From NCBI GenBank assembly GCA_938039195.1, contig CALHVK010000126.1, positions 1-32,543 of the forward strand: a stretch of 32,543 bases of DNA, in the 5' to 3' direction. A program made the position numbers and the translations under genes. Origin of the DNA: an uncultured Carnobacteriaceae bacterium. GTDB taxonomy: Bacteria > Bacillota > Bacilli > Lactobacillales > Aerococcaceae. The first letter of the stretch is position 1; the number at the start of each line of letters is the position of its first letter. This document shows positions 31,396 to 32,543 of the stretch, one piece after another. The notes under the pieces are model-generated. The model was not told the DNA's origin. It did not search any database and saw only the letters and a list, made by a program, of their open reading frames with translations.

Positions 31396-31665
31396 TTATT
31401 CAACAATTGCGATAATGTCTTTTTCTTTCACGATAATATATTCTTGACCATCTAATTTAACTTCTGTTCCTGAATATTTCTCGAATACGACTTTATCGCC
31501 AACCGCCACTTGACGGTCTTCTGCAGCAGTGAATTCGCTTGTTGCGATAACTTTTGCAAATTGTAATTTTTCTTGAGCAGTTGTTGGTAGGAATAATCCC
31601 CCAGCAGTTTTTTCTTCTTGCTCTACCATTTGAATAACAACTCTATCTTTTAAAGGCTTTAACAT
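31396..31665 (-). CDS. groS: Co-chaperonin GroES (Hsp10)
   Basis: The 89-residue protein has the full GroES fold: LKPLKDRVVIQ, the mobile loop EEKTAGGLFLP, and the C-terminal VKLDGQEYIIVKEKDIIAIV. The frame is open 13 codons upstream into the CIRCE leader. The ATG at 31665 is chosen because AAGGAGG lies 7 nt before it and the family starts here. It is the first gene of groES-groEL. Confidence 0.98.
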   Translation of the reverse strand: MLKPLKDRVVIQMVEQEEKTAGGLFLPTTAQEKLQFAKVIATSEFTAAEDRQVAVGDKVVFEKYSGTEVKLDGQEYIIVKEKDIIAIVE

Positions 31666-31687
31666 ATGAAATCCTCCTTCATCTTTT

Positions 31688-31714
31688 TTAGCACTCAAAA
31701 ACACTGAGTGCTAA
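31688..31714. promoter_or_regulatory. CIRCE: CIRCE operator (HrcA site) of groESL
   Basis: TTAGCACTC, 9-bp spacer, GAGTGCTAA: an exact match to the CIRCE consensus, lying just downstream of the -10 and upstream of groES. HrcA repression released by heat shock is expected. Confidence 0.97.
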
Positions 31715-31725
31715 CTCATAGTTTT

Positions 31726-31754
31726 ATGATACTCATTTGGTCAGGAAAAATCAA
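31726..31754 (-). promoter_or_regulatory. Promoter of groES-groEL
   Basis: Minus strand: TTGATT (31749-31754), 17-bp spacer, TATCAT (31726-31731), with CIRCE starting 11 bp downstream of the -10. Confidence 0.7.
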
Positions 31755-31755
31755 G
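31739..31755. promoter_or_regulatory. Possible degenerate CtsR operator of groESL
   Basis: Plus strand heptads GGTCAGG and AATCAAG are separated by AAA, each matching 5 of 7 bases of the CtsR heptad. The site is placed exactly as in clpP: 7 bp from the -10, with the second heptad over the -35. The sequence match alone is weak; the geometry raises the call. Confidence 0.42.
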
Positions 31756-31816
31756 AATAAATACTTGCTTATTTGTCTAGAATTTTGTAAGATTTTGACA
31801 TGAAAGGATGATTGCT

Positions 31817-32080
31817 ATGACACGAAAAAGTTTCTTTAGAAGACTATATTTTGAAATCATATTAGCCGTCTTCTTTATCTTTCTAGCAACGACGCATTAT
31901 CCTGGAAATGGATTTGACTTTATCACATTATTCTGCTGTCTATTCGCAACGACAAGCATCGTAACAAGTATCAACATGCTTCGCACCTATAATGAGTTGA
32001 AAAAACTCGCCAACCTCATCGATAATCTTCCCGATGACGAGGATTCACTAGACGATAAAGAACCAAAAGAAAAGCACTAA
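31817..32080 (+). CDS. Small two-span membrane protein of unknown function
   Basis: I do not recognise a family. The 87-residue product (ATG at 31817, with AAAGGA 8 nt upstream; a codon three positions earlier is less well placed) has a basic start MTRKSFFRR, two hydrophobic segments (about 12-28 and 34-52) and a very acidic, charged tail NLPDDEDSLDDKEPKEKH, probably cytoplasmic. It is divergent from groES. The stop codon sits in the stem of a shared terminator with the convergent neighbour. Confidence 0.7.
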   Translation: MTRKSFFRRLYFEIILAVFFIFLATTHYPGNGFDFITLFCCLFATTSIVTSINMLRTYNELKKLANLIDNLPDDEDSLDDKEPKEKH

Positions 32081-32118
32081 TCGCTCCGCAAATCGGATTG
32101 GATTAGTGCTTATTTTTA
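32072..32118. terminator. Bidirectional terminator between convergent genes
   Basis: AAGCACTAATC (32072-32082) pairs with GATTAGTGCTT (32101-32111), with a small inner CCG/CGG stem. T-rich tracts follow on both strands. Confidence 0.82.
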
Positions 32119-32543
32119 TTGTTTCGTCATCTTTTTCAAAAATCGATATCTTGAAAATAATTTAAGCCCAGGCATCAGTAATCCTATGTAATAAGCTAAT
32201 AAAACGGTCATAATGATTACTAAAATATGAAAAGTCCATAAGAATAATAGTACAAATATCAGGAATGCAACGATAAGAATTGAAAATAACTTGATATTCG
32301 TTTTATACATTTTAGAGGCTTCTTCTAAAACTTCTCGTTCCGTTTCTGAAGATAAAATAATAGGTTCCCCTACTGCCCATTGTTCTACTTTCCCCAACTG
32401 GAATCTTGTTAACGCGAATATACTAATGAGTATAAAAAAAAGTGAAACCACTCTAAATTCAAACGTAACATTCCAATTAAATAGTGGTAACAAGTTTTTT
32501 AAAACAATCGCCGCTATGAAACCTATTGAATAAAAGAATGGCG
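32116..32543 (-). CDS. Membrane protein of unknown function, 5' end beyond window
   Basis: The minus-strand frame is open from the right window edge to the stop at 32116, so the start is not in view. The TTG at 32493 that could start a shorter version lies inside a hydrophobic helix (PFFYSIGFIAAIVLKNLLPLF), so I treat the gene as partial. The visible 141 residues hold four hydrophobic segments in two pairs, separated by a polar stretch with SSETEREVLEEASKMYK, and end in a basic tail FSRYRFLKKMTKQ. The layout recalls DUF3169-type proteins, but that is only a weak impression. Confidence 0.7.
   Translation of the reverse strand, partial: PFFYSIGFIAAIVLKNLLPLFNWNVTFEFRVVSLFFILISIFALTRFQLGKVEQWAVGEPIILSSETEREVLEEASKMYKTNIKLFSILIVAFLIFVLLFLWTFHILVIIMTVLLAYYIGLLMPGLKLFSRYRFLKKMTKQ

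Noticed and set aside
31396..31704. Longer groES start at 31704
   Set aside because: The 13 extra codons overlap the CIRCE operator and the ribosome-binding site; GroES begins with MLKPLKDR.
32116..32493. TTG at 32493 as the true start of the last gene
   Set aside because: The frame continues to the window edge through a hydrophobic helix, so the gene is more likely cut by the window.
1..32543. CRISPR array, insertion sequence, prophage or integrase genes
   Set aside because: No regularly spaced direct repeats, transposase, integrase or phage structural genes were seen; nearly all coding capacity is housekeeping.

Overview
The window looks like the chromosome of a low-GC Gram-positive bacterium of the order Lactobacillales. 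The evidence is strong AAGGAGG ribosome-binding sites, T-box and CIRCE/CtsR/NrdR regulation, an acpS-alr-mazF cluster, a murF-ddl pair, two MreB paralogues and an EpuA-type small protein. A Carnobacteriaceae/Granulicatella-like source is my guess from overall resemblance, not something proven here. There is no prophage, insertion sequence, integron or CRISPR array. Nearly all genes lie on the minus strand; only a SUKH-domain gene and one small membrane-protein gene are on the plus strand.

Layout in window order: a truncated tRNA-Lys(CTT); acpS-alr-mazF (lipid/peptidoglycan precursor genes ending in a lone MazF toxin gene); nrdD-nrdG behind two NrdR boxes; an N-acetylhexosamine-1-kinase-like gene; clpP behind a CtsR operator; a Pr6Pr-family membrane protein-mbl-epuA operon; mreB-mreC-mreD; a cold-shock gene; folC and radC; valS behind a T-box leader; a small membrane protein plus an esterase; lplA; a CPBP-family protease; the RNA helicase cshA; ddl-murF; an unknown gene; lemA-htpX; the SUKH gene; groES-groEL behind CIRCE; and two small membrane-protein genes, the last cut by the window end.

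Most of the content is housekeeping: cell-wall precursors (alr, ddl, murF), cell shape (mreBCD, mbl), protein quality control (clpP, groESL, htpX) and anaerobic dNTP synthesis (nrdDG). Promoters, operators and intrinsic terminators can be placed for most transcription units.

The most unusual content is intergenic. Three long gaps (11403-12182, 22815-23403, 29329-29761) are each largely occupied by a long imperfect fold-back element of about 190 to 475 bp. The three share a homologous core that folds as a four-helix junction. The hairpin stems differ in sequence between copies but keep their pairing, as expected for a selected RNA (or cruciform) structure. The outer arms differ between copies, yet each is self-complementary. 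I do not recognise this family. A separate perfect palindrome built on CCATATATGG occurs at two other intergenic sites.
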